In this document: positions 8,281-16,598 of the stretch, one piece after another | Layout: each line of letters opens with the position of its first letter | How positions within the stretch are numbered: the stretch's first letter is position 1 | Assembly (NCBI RefSeq): GCF_002483205.1 | Contig: NZ_DLHM01000007.1 | Coordinates: 186,001-250,000 of the forward strand | DNA from: Flavihumibacter sp. UBA7668 | Lineage (GTDB): Bacteria > Bacteroidota > Bacteroidia > Chitinophagales > Chitinophagaceae | Reading direction: 5' to 3' | Length of the DNA stretch: 64,000 nt | The notes under the pieces: generated by a model | The model's database searches: none | Told to the model about the DNA's origin: nothing | Seen by the model: only the letters and a program-made list of their open reading frames with translations | Program-made: the position numbers and the translations under genes

Positions 8281-11200
8281 TTAAAATTGGAGATTAACAC
8301 CCATTCTGAAAGTGCGATTTAGCGGATAACTGTTATAGTTTACTTTTGATATGGCCTCACTACCTGTATTGCTGGCATCCGGATCAAAGCCTTCATAATC
8401 AGTTATAGTTACAATGTTATCAGCAGCCAGATAAACCTGAACCGAGCGAATGGTTTTCTGCGAACGTAGCGGAACAGAATAACTAAGGTTGGCAGTTTTG
8501 AATCGTAAAAAAGAAGCGTCCAATACAGTAAATGAATTAATACTATAGGCCCCTCCATAGGAGGAAGGATTCACCCCGCTTGGATATGGCGCATTCGGAT
8601 TTTGCGGCGTCCAGCGATTCTCATAATATTTCGCAATACGATTACGGTATTCATTTGTTGGGTAAAACGACTCCAGAACATTCGCATCGAGTGTATTTAT
8701 CCCGGTAACCAATTGAAAAAATAAATCCAGTGAAAAACGTTTATAAACAAACCGATTGTTTAGTCCGGCTGTAAAATCAGGAAACGGATCACCTAAAATC
8801 ACACGGTCCGTTGCGTCAATTTTACCGTCTTTATTCTGGTCTCTGAAACGAATATGGCCTGGTTTGGCATTTGGTTGTGGCGAGCCTGCAACTTCTTCTT
8901 CTGAGCGGAATATTCCATCCGCTTTATAGCCATAAAAAGATTGCATGGGCGAGCCAACTGCAACAATTTGGTAATTGCTGATAAATCCTCCGGTAGAGCC
9001 GGTGATTATTTGAGGAATTGAAGGGGGCAAGCTGGTCACTTCATTTTTAAGAAACGACATATTAAAGGAACTGCTCCAGGTAAAATCGGTCTTGTCAATA
9101 TTAATACTATTCAGTTGTATATCCCATCCGGTATTTCGTACTGCGCCGGCATTTATCATGATGGAGGTAAATCCTACTACAGAGGGTAATGGCTTACTGA
9201 ACAACTGATCTTTTGTATCGCGAATATAAAAGTCAACCGAACCGCTGATCCGGCTATTCCATAAACTGAAATCTATTCCTGAGTTAAATTCCTGCGTTGT
9301 TTCCCAACGAAGATTTCTGTTTGGTATACGTGTCGGAACCACTCCCTGGGCTATTGAATTCCCAAAAATAGCGGCACCGCCAGCCACCAGGGTTTGCAGG
9401 GTCTGGTAATTCCCGATACCCTGATTCCCCAACTGCCCATAACTCAGCCTGAATTTGAAATCAGAAACCTGGGGAAATAAATTTCTGAAAAAAGGTTCTT
9501 TTGATACTCTCCAGGCGAAAGCACCGGATGGGAAAAAAGCAAATTTCTGCGCATCAGAGAATCTTGATGTTCCGTCATTTCTGAACGATGCAGTAAGCAG
9601 ATAACGGTCTTTAAAACCATAGTTAATCCGACCGATAATACCATTTAGGCGGTTTCGGTCCTTGTATGAGCTAACATTATCACCCAGGTCATTATCTCCG
9701 CTTTGCAACAGATCAGCTCCGGTTACATCCGATAAAAACCGAATGGAACTAGCATTCACTCCCTGGTATAAAAACTCTTCAAAAGTGGTTCCTGCCAATA
9801 AGGAAAGAGAATGATTCCTACCCCATTTTTTATCATACTTCAATAAAAACTCCGCTAACCATTGGGAATTATCCGCACCCGACCTGGATCCTGCCCCCCT
9901 GCTGGCCAGCCCGTTTAAAGTACTGCGATCACGGTAGGAAGATCCCATCGAGCTGGATAAAGCACCTCCCAATCGAATTGTACCAACTAATCCTTTAAGA
10001 GGTTCAATTTCGGTAGTGAACGTGCCGTACAGGTTATTGTTGAGATTTTCATTCGAAATTCCATTGATAAGAGCCATCGGATTATCCAATGCAATAAATG
10101 AATTTGCATAATATTTCCCAGCCGCATCCAGTCCAACCGGTAGCGTTGGATCAAACTGAATAGCTGCATTTATCGGGCCGGCACCTTCATTCACACCATT
10201 CGTAACCAAAATGGAATTCTGAATACCTCTCGTAAAATTCATATTCAATTTGAACCGCAAAAATTCTTTTGCATTAAAATTGAAATTGGTTCTGAAGTTG
10301 AGTTTTTTAAAATTTGAATTCTGTACCAGGCCATCCTGATTGAAATAGTTAAGACCGGCGTAGTAATCGTGTTTGTCTCCGCCACCGGAAATTGACAATT
10401 GGTAATTTTGTACAGGAGCCGCTCTGTTAAAAACCTGCTCTTGCCAATTGGTACCAGCTCCAATGGAATCTATTTCCCGTTGCGAAAAGATGGCGGCCTG
10501 ACCACCATCAGCACGGATAGCGTTCAATGTTTCCATATACTGCCGGCCATTCAACACATCAATTTTTCTGGCAACAGACTGAATTCCATAACTGGCGCTG
10601 AAATTCACCAGCATATCTCCTTTTTTACCGGATTTTGTTGTTATCAAAACCACACCGTTGGCCGCCCGGGTTCCATAAATAGCAGCAGAGGAAGCATCTT
10701 TAAGGATTTCGATAGACTTTATATCATCCGGACTTATACTTGTTGGATCAACTCCAGGTAAACCATCTACCACCACCAATGCATTGTTACTTGAGTTGAT
10801 TGAGCCAGCACCGCGGATCTGAATTTTTGTAGAAGCACCTGGTGCGGAACTGGTCTGACTGATATTGACTCCTGATGCTCGCCCGTTTAACAACTGCAAT
10901 GCATTCGTGTTGGGCCCCTGTGTAAAGTTTTCACTGGTAAGTGAAACAACCGATCCCGTTACATCTGATTTTTTCAGCGTCCCATATCCGACTACCACAA
11001 TTTCATTCGCCGTAGTGGCTTCAGGCTCCATTTGTATGGATAATAATTCACCGGTAATTTTTTCTTCCTTTGTTTTATATCCAATCATGGAAAACTGAAG
11101 TACCTCACCAATATTCGCCTGTATAAGAAAACTACCATTATTGACTGTGCTTGTACCCCTTTGAGTTCCTTTTACTACTACTGACACTCCTGCCAATGGC

Positions 11201-11643
11201 TGCTTGTTTTCATCCAGTACAGTTCCCCTGACATCAGCATAGGGAGATCTGATTTCTTCCTTTTTGTCAGCTTCCCGCTTTATAGTCCTTTCCTTAACTA
11301 CAATGGTCTGTTCAATGATGGTGAAAGTAATCGGTAAATTTTTGAAACATTGATCCAGTGCATCCTCCAGTGAGCCATTTTTAATCTGTATAGATACCCT
11401 GCCTGCCTTTTGCAGGAAATCATCCTTGTAAAAAAACTGATAGCCGGTCTGCCGGTTGATTTCGCGAAAGACTTTTACCAGCGTAACATTTTTTTCAGAA
11501 AGAGTGACTCGCTGGGCATATCCATTTGCACTCACCTGCAAACAGAAAAGCAGTACTAAAAAAGCAGTCAGTTTCATAACTAGCAACATTTTGGCGATTC
11601 TTCTCCTCTCCGGGAGCAGAATCCTGGCAAACATTAAATTCAT
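8281..11643 (-). CDS. SusC/RagA family TonB-linked outer membrane transporter with STN domain (locus 1)
   Basis: A 1120-residue outer-membrane transporter. Domains in order: an N-terminal signal region with a basic head (residues 1-44); a secretin/TonB short N-terminal (STN) domain about 45-115 (VFREINRQTGYQFFYKDDFL); a carboxypeptidase-regulatory-like domain about 138-215; the plug, opening with EIVVVGYGTLKKSDVTGSV; then the barrel. The STN domain is the module through which transducing transporters contact a FecR-type anti-sigma factor, and the sigma and fecR genes lie directly upstream. The model is that glycan binding by SusC/SusD signals through STN and FecR to the ECF sigma, which raises transcription of this operon. 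Start chosen at the first ATG; internal Mets near residues 19 and 23 are alternatives. Confidence 0.95.
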   Translation of the reverse strand: MNLMFARILLPERRRIAKMLLVMKLTAFLVLLFCLQVSANGYAQRVTLSEKNVTLVKVFREINRQTGYQFFYKDDFLQKAGRVSIQIKNGSLEDALDQCFKNLPITFTIIEQTIVVKERTIKREADKKEEIRSPYADVRGTVLDENKQPLAGVSVVVKGTQRGTSTVNNGSFLIQANIGEVLQFSMIGYKTKEEKITGELLSIQMEPEATTANEIVVVGYGTLKKSDVTGSVVSLTSENFTQGPNTNALQLLNGRASGVNISQTSSAPGASTKIQIRGAGSINSSNNALVVVDGLPGVDPTSISPDDIKSIEILKDASSAAIYGTRAANGVVLITTKSGKKGDMLVNFSASYGIQSVARKIDVLNGRQYMETLNAIRADGGQAAIFSQREIDSIGAGTNWQEQVFNRAAPVQNYQLSISGGGDKHDYYAGLNYFNQDGLVQNSNFKKLNFRTNFNFNAKEFLRFKLNMNFTRGIQNSILVTNGVNEGAGPINAAIQFDPTLPVGLDAAGKYYANSFIALDNPMALINGISNENLNNNLYGTFTTEIEPLKGLVGTIRLGGALSSSMGSSYRDRSTLNGLASRGAGSRSGADNSQWLAEFLLKYDKKWGRNHSLSLLAGTTFEEFLYQGVNASSIRFLSDVTGADLLQSGDNDLGDNVSSYKDRNRLNGIIGRINYGFKDRYLLTASFRNDGTSRFSDAQKFAFFPSGAFAWRVSKEPFFRNLFPQVSDFKFRLSYGQLGNQGIGNYQTLQTLVAGGAAIFGNSIAQGVVPTRIPNRNLRWETTQEFNSGIDFSLWNSRISGSVDFYIRDTKDQLFSKPLPSVVGFTSIMINAGAVRNTGWDIQLNSINIDKTDFTWSSSFNMSFLKNEVTSLPPSIPQIITGSTGGFISNYQIVAVGSPMQSFYGYKADGIFRSEEEVAGSPQPNAKPGHIRFRDQNKDGKIDATDRVILGDPFPDFTAGLNNRFVYKRFSLDLFFQLVTGINTLDANVLESFYPTNEYRNRIAKYYENRWTPQNPNAPYPSGVNPSSYGGAYSINSFTVLDASFLRFKTANLSYSVPLRSQKTIRSVQVYLAADNIVTITDYEGFDPDASNTGSEAISKVNYNSYPLNRTFRMGVNLQF

Positions 11644-11707
11644 ACTTTTGCTTTGGTTGGGTTAAACAGTAATTACCGGTTTGTATTTAATGGGCAGCCC
11701 AATTTCT

Positions 11708-11734
11708 GCAGGGAGTGGTGCAAACACTTCCTGC
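11708..11734 (-). promoter_or_regulatory. Stem-loop in the fecR-susC gap of locus 1
   Basis: Arms at 11708-11717 and 11725-11734 pair over 10 positions with one mismatch around a 7-nt loop. There is no T-run after it in the transcribed (minus) direction, so it is not a standard terminator. It lies between the fecR stop (11755) and the susC start (11643). Possible roles are an attenuator, an mRNA-processing site or a stability element that separates regulator and transporter expression. Similar hairpins occur at the same junction in the other two loci. Confidence 0.45.
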
Positions 11735-11754
11735 TTCTTTTTGACCCCCTTTCG

Positions 11755-12951
11755 TTATTGCATGACTATTAGTTTTTTTCCATCAAGTTTAAAATGAACA
11801 CCGCCCGCTTCCAAAATTTTCAACACCTTGTCAATTGAGCTGGCCTTACTTACCAGGCCGGAAAAGGTTTCTTTGTTGAATTCCCCCTGATAGGCAACTT
11901 CCACATCATACCAGCGACTGATTTGCCTCATTATGGTTCGAACATCCTTCCCATTAAAGAGAAAAAGTCCATTTTTCCATGCAGTAACCTCCTCCAGATC
12001 TGGGGCATCCTGTACAGCAATTGAATTATTTTGTGAAATCCTGGCTTGCTGGCCTGGCCGAAGCAGGGAAAACTGGCTGTTCTTTTCTATTCTGACTGAG
12101 CCTTCAACCAGGGTGGTTATTTGCGCGGGTTCATCTGTGTATGAATTGATATTGAAACTGGTACCCAGAACCTGAATAGAGGTTTTTCCTGCATGTACGA
12201 TGAACGGATGATTGTTATCATGTGCAACTTCAAAATACACTTCACCCATTACTTCAACCCGCCTTAGTTTCTGGTCAAATACTACCGGATATCGAATAGA
12301 GGATGCAGCATTCAGCCAAACTTTTGTGCCATCAGGAAGAACTAAACGATATTGCCCTCCCCGAGGCGTTTGCATGGTATTGAAGATCGTTTTCCCTGCT
12401 GCATTGATTGAGTTGGCATAGGAAATTTCGCCGTCATTATTTTTTATTATTTGGGAAGCCCCTTGTGTTGCAAGCACTCCATTGGCACTATCATCCAACA
12501 CCAACTGACTTCCATCTGATAAGATAAGAATAGCTTTCTCTGAACCTGGGAGTATAGTCTTATAATGATCTGAAGAATTGGTTACAAGTTGACCACCTGC
12601 GGATTTTTCCGGAATATTCTGAAGAAATATACCACCTAAAGAAAGCAATACGATTACAACTGCCGCTACCCGTACCCATTTTCGCATATACCATTGTAAT
12701 GGTATTGTTTCTGAAAGCTGATAGGAAGGCAGTGACTTATGAATTTTTTTCCAGGTGCTTTCCAGCAATTCACTAGTGGTTCCAACATTCTCATTCTGTG
12801 GGCTGTTCAATTCTTCCTGAATCAGGGCACCCAGGCGATCAGAGTTGGCCTGCTCCCCAAAATAGTGCAGCAGGATGGCAACCTCTTCCGCAGTGCAGTT
12901 GTTTTCCAAATAGCGTTTAAAAAGCTCTGATAGCTGTTGCTGATTATTCAA
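11755..12951 (-). CDS. FecR-family anti-sigma factor (locus 1)
   Basis: A 398-residue single-pass inner-membrane protein. A cytoplasmic N-terminal anti-sigma region (about 1-85) precedes one membrane helix (about 91-110, VRVAAVVIVLLSLGGIFL). The periplasmic FecR domain includes TPRGGQYRLVLPDGTKVWLN near 195-215 and FIVHAGKTSIQVLGTSFNI near 245-265, and is followed by the small C-terminal DUF4974 domain ending KLDGKKLIVMQ. It is expected to hold the ECF sigma inactive until the SusC STN domain signals. It sits 72 nt after the sigma gene and 111 nt before susC, all on one strand. Confidence 0.93.
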   Translation of the reverse strand: MNNQQQLSELFKRYLENNCTAEEVAILLHYFGEQANSDRLGALIQEELNSPQNENVGTTSELLESTWKKIHKSLPSYQLSETIPLQWYMRKWVRVAAVVIVLLSLGGIFLQNIPEKSAGGQLVTNSSDHYKTILPGSEKAILILSDGSQLVLDDSANGVLATQGASQIIKNNDGEISYANSINAAGKTIFNTMQTPRGGQYRLVLPDGTKVWLNAASSIRYPVVFDQKLRRVEVMGEVYFEVAHDNNHPFIVHAGKTSIQVLGTSFNINSYTDEPAQITTLVEGSVRIEKNSQFSLLRPGQQARISQNNSIAVQDAPDLEEVTAWKNGLFLFNGKDVRTIMRQISRWYDVEVAYQGEFNKETFSGLVSKASSIDKVLKILEAGGVHFKLDGKKLIVMQ

Positions 12952-13023
12952 TTTCCAGGTATTTCTTACTTATATACGTATTGTAAGAAAGCTTCCTCTG
13001 CTCCGGTTGGATTTTTTTTTAAA

Positions 13024-13617
13024 TTAAATGCAGAGATAAACCGTCAACAAGCCAATGGCATAATCCGGATGCCTGAGCAGCCGTTCACGGATTTGCTTGG
13101 TGGCTTTTACTATATGATCACTGATAGTGGAGGATGACACATTAAGTAATTGTCCAACTTCATCATATGACCTGCCTTCAATTTTAACCAGATGAAAAAC
13201 CTGCCTGCGTTGCGGGGGCAAACTTTTAATCAGTGAATGAAGTAGTTCGGCATTTTCTTTTCGATACAATGACTCTTCAATAGAGTCATAAGCCGCTATG
13301 GCAGCGTTTTTTATCGAAGCCATCAACTGGCGATCTCGCGCAGCTTTTCTGAAGTAGTCAATGGCCAAATGTTCAGCAATAGTGTTCAAATAGGCGGGGA
13401 AAGATTTATCAGGTTCGAGATTTTCCCTTCCGTTCCAGATTTTCAAAAAAACTTCCTGTAATATATCTCCGGTGTATTGCTCAGATTTTGTAATACGCAA
13501 TAATTTTGATGCTAAACCCGGACTATAATGATGGTATAATTGTTCAAATGCCCATTCACTGCCAGTCGACAATTGACTGACCAGCTCCTTTTCATTATAT
13601 AAAGAAGTGGTTGGCAA
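13024..13617 (-). CDS. ECF-type RNA polymerase sigma factor (locus 1)
   Basis: A 197-residue sigma-70 family protein of the FecI-like ECF type found at Bacteroidota glycan loci. Region 2 is seen at about 20-85 (FEQLYHHYSPGLASKLLRI, then GDILQEVFLKIWNGR), and region 4 with its helix-turn-helix at about 125-180 (LPPQRRQVFHLVKIEGRSYD, then VGQLLNVSSSTISDHIVKA). Regions 1.1 and 3 are absent, as usual for ECF factors. It is first in the sigma-fecR-susC-susD-sulfatase run. Its expected targets are the susC-side promoter of this locus and possibly its own; no consensus could be established from one locus. Confidence 0.95.
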   Translation of the reverse strand: MPTTSLYNEKELVSQLSTGSEWAFEQLYHHYSPGLASKLLRITKSEQYTGDILQEVFLKIWNGRENLEPDKSFPAYLNTIAEHLAIDYFRKAARDRQLMASIKNAAIAAYDSIEESLYRKENAELLHSLIKSLPPQRRQVFHLVKIEGRSYDEVGQLLNVSSSTISDHIVKATKQIRERLLRHPDYAIGLLTVYLCI

Positions 13618-13743
13618 AGCAGTTTGGTTATGTTTTCAAATTCAATGTCTTCCTTTTTTATGAGATCACCAAATGCATACGATTGCACAAAATTAATAAT
13701 CCTATGCTGCAACGCTGCATTTGGGCGGACTGTCAGTTGTAGC

Positions 13744-14142
13744 ATGAAACATCTATACCTATTACTAATTGCTGTCCTTTTTATGCTCGGCTGTAAAAAA
13801 GTAAACAGCAAACATTCCAACCGCAGCTTCATCGGTCGTTGGGAATTAATTCAATATACAGGATTTGGAATACCTAACAACCCGCTCCAAAGAGGAAATG
13901 GAAATATCATAGAATTGAATGAAAATGGTGTATACCGTCGTTTTGAAGACGGGGATAAAAAATTTGAAGGCACCTATTCCATCCGCCAGCATACTGCCTG
14001 CAGTTATACAGGAAGCTTTTTTAAAACCAATGAAACATCGATTGATCTGGAATCGATTATTTCACTTCAAACGGATACACTATCTATTTTCAGTTCGCCC
14101 TGTTTAATGGATGGAGGGGGTGGATTGTACCGGCGCTTATAA
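13744..14142 (+). CDS. Small lipocalin-like lipoprotein
   Basis: A 132-residue lipoprotein: a short hydrophobic signal with lipobox FMLGCKKV (Cys17). The remainder, starting NRSFIGRWELIQYTGFGIP, has the W-E/K-L opening and beta-rich pattern of small lipocalin-like lipoproteins of Bacteroidota (FIGRWEL, VYRRFEDGDKKFEGTYSI). The ATG at 13744 was chosen over an in-frame ATG at 13624 because only the former gives a signal peptide with lipobox at the N-terminus. It diverges from the sigma gene and converges with the MocR gene, 7 nt away. Function unknown. Confidence 0.7.
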   Translation: MKHLYLLLIAVLFMLGCKKVNSKHSNRSFIGRWELIQYTGFGIPNNPLQRGNGNIIELNENGVYRRFEDGDKKFEGTYSIRQHTACSYTGSFFKTNETSIDLESIISLQTDTLSIFSSPCLMDGGGGLYRRL

Positions 14143-14149
14143 TCGAACA

Positions 14150-15571
14150 CTAGGAGAATTCGCGCACAGTTCGGCCAAGCAGTTTCAGTTTGCGATCCAG
14201 CGCCTCATTCCACAACATTCCATAACTGAGTCGCATACAATGGTTAAACTGATTCTGCAGGCTGAACATTCTTCCGGGAGCAATACTGATGGATTGTTTT
14301 AACAACTGATCAAACATAGCAGCGCTGTCAATTTTCTTATCCATTTCAACCCATAAAACAAAACCGCCATCCGGTTTGCTCACTTTTGTATTGTCTGGAA
14401 AATAATCGCCAATGGCACGAATGTATTGAAGACTATTCGTGTGCAGGGTCTGGCGAAGTTTTCGCAAATGGTGTTCATATCGCCCTGATTCAAGAAATCG
14501 CGCTACTACTTCCTGAGTTATACTGGTGGACGATATCGCATGCAACATTTTAAGACGAAGTAATTTTTCTTTAAAGCGACCCGGTGCCACCCAGCCAACC
14601 CGATAACCCGGTGCCAGTGTTTTTGAAACCGATCCGCACCAGAGTACCAGTCCCGCCTTATCGTAGGTTTTACAGGAAGCCGGGCGATGATCTCCGAAAT
14701 AAACATCCCCATATAAATCATCCTCAATTAATGGAATATTGTTTTTTTCCATCAGTTCAACCAATGCCTTTTTGTTTTCATCGGGCATTAAACTTCCAAG
14801 CGGATTATTAAAATTTGCCACCACAAGACAACAGGAAATTTTAGGCAATTCTTTTTTAAGCGCATCCAGCTCAATACCGGTAATCGGATGTGTGGGAATT
14901 TCCAGCACTTTTAGTCCCAGACTGCGCGAAAGTTGAAGGATCCCAAAATAAACCGGGCTTTCCACTGCAATGGTATCTCCTGGTTTTGTTACTGCCATAA
15001 GAGAAAAAGATAGCGCATTCATGGTGCCCGCTGTTGTAATCAGGTCGCCGGCACCCAATTGAGATCCCCATGCAAATGACCAGCGTGCAATTTGTTGTCG
15101 CAGTCGGAGATTTCCCTGAATTTCTTCATACCCGGTACCACTGTCAGGCATTTCACGCATAGCCTGAAGCATAGCTTTGTTCAATTTGGGAATCGGTAAT
15201 AATTCTTTTGCAGGCGCTCCAAGTGAAAATTGAGTCAGGTCTTTTTTCCCAAGATGGCTATATACCCGGTCGATTAGCTCTGTTACCTGTTCATCACTGG
15301 CTGTTTTTTTCGGGCGACTGGTAGCCGGCACGCCCAACCGCATTAATGGGGATCTGCTAACATAAAATCCCGACTGAGGCCTGGATTCAATAAGGGCTTT
15401 TCGTTCCAGTTCAAGATAAGCCTGCATAGCCGTGCTCATGCTTACACCCTGCTCGCGGCAGATAGCCCGGATAGAGGGAAGTTTATCTCCTACTTTCCAA
15501 ACCTCCTCCCTGATTTGTTGCTCGATATTTCCGGCAATTTTCTGGTATAATAATGATTTGCTACTTATCAT
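14150..15571 (-). CDS. MocR/PdxR-type transcription regulator (GntR HTH plus aminotransferase-like domain)
   Basis: A 473-residue regulator with a GntR winged helix at about residues 1-75 (YQKIAGNIEQQIREEVWKVG, LPSIRAICREQGVSMSTAM) and a fold-type I aminotransferase domain to the end. The PLP-lysine motif is SVSKTLAPGYRVGW, with VANFNNPLGSLMP before it. Start set at 15571 (MISSKSLLYQK), because upstream codons in the longer frame overlap the divergent gene's promoter region and do not look coding. MocR regulators use PLP or amino compounds as effectors and often control a divergent transporter; here the neighbour is an EamA exporter 73 nt away, so amino-acid or amine export control is likely. 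Confidence 0.92.
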   Translation of the reverse strand: MISSKSLLYQKIAGNIEQQIREEVWKVGDKLPSIRAICREQGVSMSTAMQAYLELERKALIESRPQSGFYVSRSPLMRLGVPATSRPKKTASDEQVTELIDRVYSHLGKKDLTQFSLGAPAKELLPIPKLNKAMLQAMREMPDSGTGYEEIQGNLRLRQQIARWSFAWGSQLGAGDLITTAGTMNALSFSLMAVTKPGDTIAVESPVYFGILQLSRSLGLKVLEIPTHPITGIELDALKKELPKISCCLVVANFNNPLGSLMPDENKKALVELMEKNNIPLIEDDLYGDVYFGDHRPASCKTYDKAGLVLWCGSVSKTLAPGYRVGWVAPGRFKEKLLRLKMLHAISSTSITQEVVARFLESGRYEHHLRKLRQTLHTNSLQYIRAIGDYFPDNTKVSKPDGGFVLWVEMDKKIDSAAMFDQLLKQSISIAPGRMFSLQNQFNHCMRLSYGMLWNEALDRKLKLLGRTVREFS

Positions 15572-15576
15572 GTTCA

Positions 15577-15630
15577 AACTGTACTGGTCAAATTTACCAT
15601 TTTTGTATCTGTTTTTAAGAACTGTTCTGT
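15577..15630. promoter_or_regulatory. Candidate MocR operator: paired direct repeats between divergent genes
   Basis: The 73-nt space between the MocR gene and the EamA gene holds two similar 11-mers in direct orientation, AACTGTACTGG (15577-15587) and AACTGTTCTGT (15620-15630), whose starts are 43 nt apart, about four helical turns. MocR-family regulators are known to bind paired direct half-sites in such divergent gaps. The match between copies is 8 of 11, so the call is tentative. Confidence 0.4.
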
Positions 15631-15644
15631 TGGAAATTTGCCTT

Positions 15645-16538
15645 ATGAGAGCATATCTGGCATTAGCGATCGTATGTATTGTTTGGGGCACCACCTATAT
15701 GGCACTTCGTATTGGGGTAGAGAGTTTTCCTCCGTTTTTGTTTTCCGGTATTCGGAATACAGCAGCGGGATTGATTCTGTTAATCATTTTGTTTATTTCA
15801 GGCAGACTTCCCCGGCTGGGCATAAAAGAGATCGCTCCACAGTTATTACCGGGAGTTTTAATGGTTGCCATCGGAAATGGATTTGTGGGATGGAGTGAAC
15901 AGTACATTCCGAGTGGCCTTGCTGCATTAATTGTTTCCATCATGCCGGTTTATGTGGTACTGATCAATTTTGCGACCAGCAGGGAGAAGAAAACACCGTC
16001 ATGGTCTGTATTGGCGGGATTGACACTCGGATTTATGGGTATTGTTCTCATTTTCCGGGACAACCTGCGGGATTTGGCTAAACCGGGTTATTTATTGGGT
16101 ATAATTCTGAGTTTTATTGCGGTGCTTTCCTGGGCGGCGGGTACGATTGTAGCGAAGAAACAAAAAACCAGCACGGATGCCTTTACAAATGCATCCCTAC
16201 AATTGTCGAGTGGGGGACTGGTATTGTTATTCCTGAGTCCGTTTATTGATAATTATGAAGGAGTCTCTGCAATTTCCGCGTCCGGGATCTATGCATTGAT
16301 TTACTTAATCTTTATTGGTAGCATATTGGCGTACAACTGTTATCTATATGCGTTAAAACATTTGCCGGTAACCACGGTTTCCTTATACACCTATATCAAT
16401 CCATTCATAGCGTTGTTGCTGGGAGTTTTATTCCTTGGAGAAAGTACCACCTGGATAACCTGGCTTGCATTGGGTTCAACTCTTTGCGGAATATTTTTAT
16501 TGACGTTTAAACCCGGAAAACGTCAGACACCAGTATAG
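15645..16538 (+). CDS. EamA/DMT-family exporter
   Basis: A 297-residue inner-membrane protein with about ten hydrophobic segments and the two-fold EamA repeat of the drug/metabolite transporter superfamily: YLALAIVCIVWGTTYMALRI at the N-terminus and SLYTYINPFIALLLGVLFLG in the second half. EamA proteins typically export amino acids or metabolites. Start at 15645, which places the first membrane helix at residue 2; longer in-frame extensions run through the divergent regulator's start. Its last codons (encoding QTPV and TAG) lie inside the repeat hairpin at 16522-16551, so the repeat provides the C-terminus. Confidence 0.92.
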   Translation: MRAYLALAIVCIVWGTTYMALRIGVESFPPFLFSGIRNTAAGLILLIILFISGRLPRLGIKEIAPQLLPGVLMVAIGNGFVGWSEQYIPSGLAALIVSIMPVYVVLINFATSREKKTPSWSVLAGLTLGFMGIVLIFRDNLRDLAKPGYLLGIILSFIAVLSWAAGTIVAKKQKTSTDAFTNASLQLSSGGLVLLFLSPFIDNYEGVSAISASGIYALIYLIFIGSILAYNCYLYALKHLPVTTVSLYTYINPFIALLLGVLFLGESTTWITWLALGSTLCGIFLLTFKPGKRQTPV

Positions 16539-16598
16539 ACTGGTGTCTGACACCTCTCTAACACCCCTCTAACACTGTTCTAACACCTGTCAGACACT
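16522..16598. repeat. 11-bp-period repeat element with 13-bp hairpin (junction A)
   Basis: A perfect 13-bp inverted repeat (16522-16534 and 16539-16551) with a 4-nt loop (ATAG) is followed by 11-bp units: CTGACACCTCT, CTAACACCCCT, CTAACACTGTT, CTAACACCTGT and a partial CAGACAC (16547-16598). It fills the whole space between two convergent genes; the stop of the EamA gene sits in the hairpin loop, and the stop of the DUF1343 gene (16598-16600) begins at its last base. A related element is at 20431-20514. No T-run follows. It may work as a bidirectional transcript end or be a dispersed palindromic repeat. Confidence 0.85.

Noticed and set aside
13624..13743. N-terminal extension of the lipocalin-like lipoprotein
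   Set aside because: The extension precedes the lipobox signal and shows no homology-like pattern; the start at 13744 gives a proper lipoprotein signal.
15572..15694. Longer N-terminus for the MocR regulator
   Set aside because: It would run over the divergent promoter region and the EamA start and adds no part of the GntR domain.
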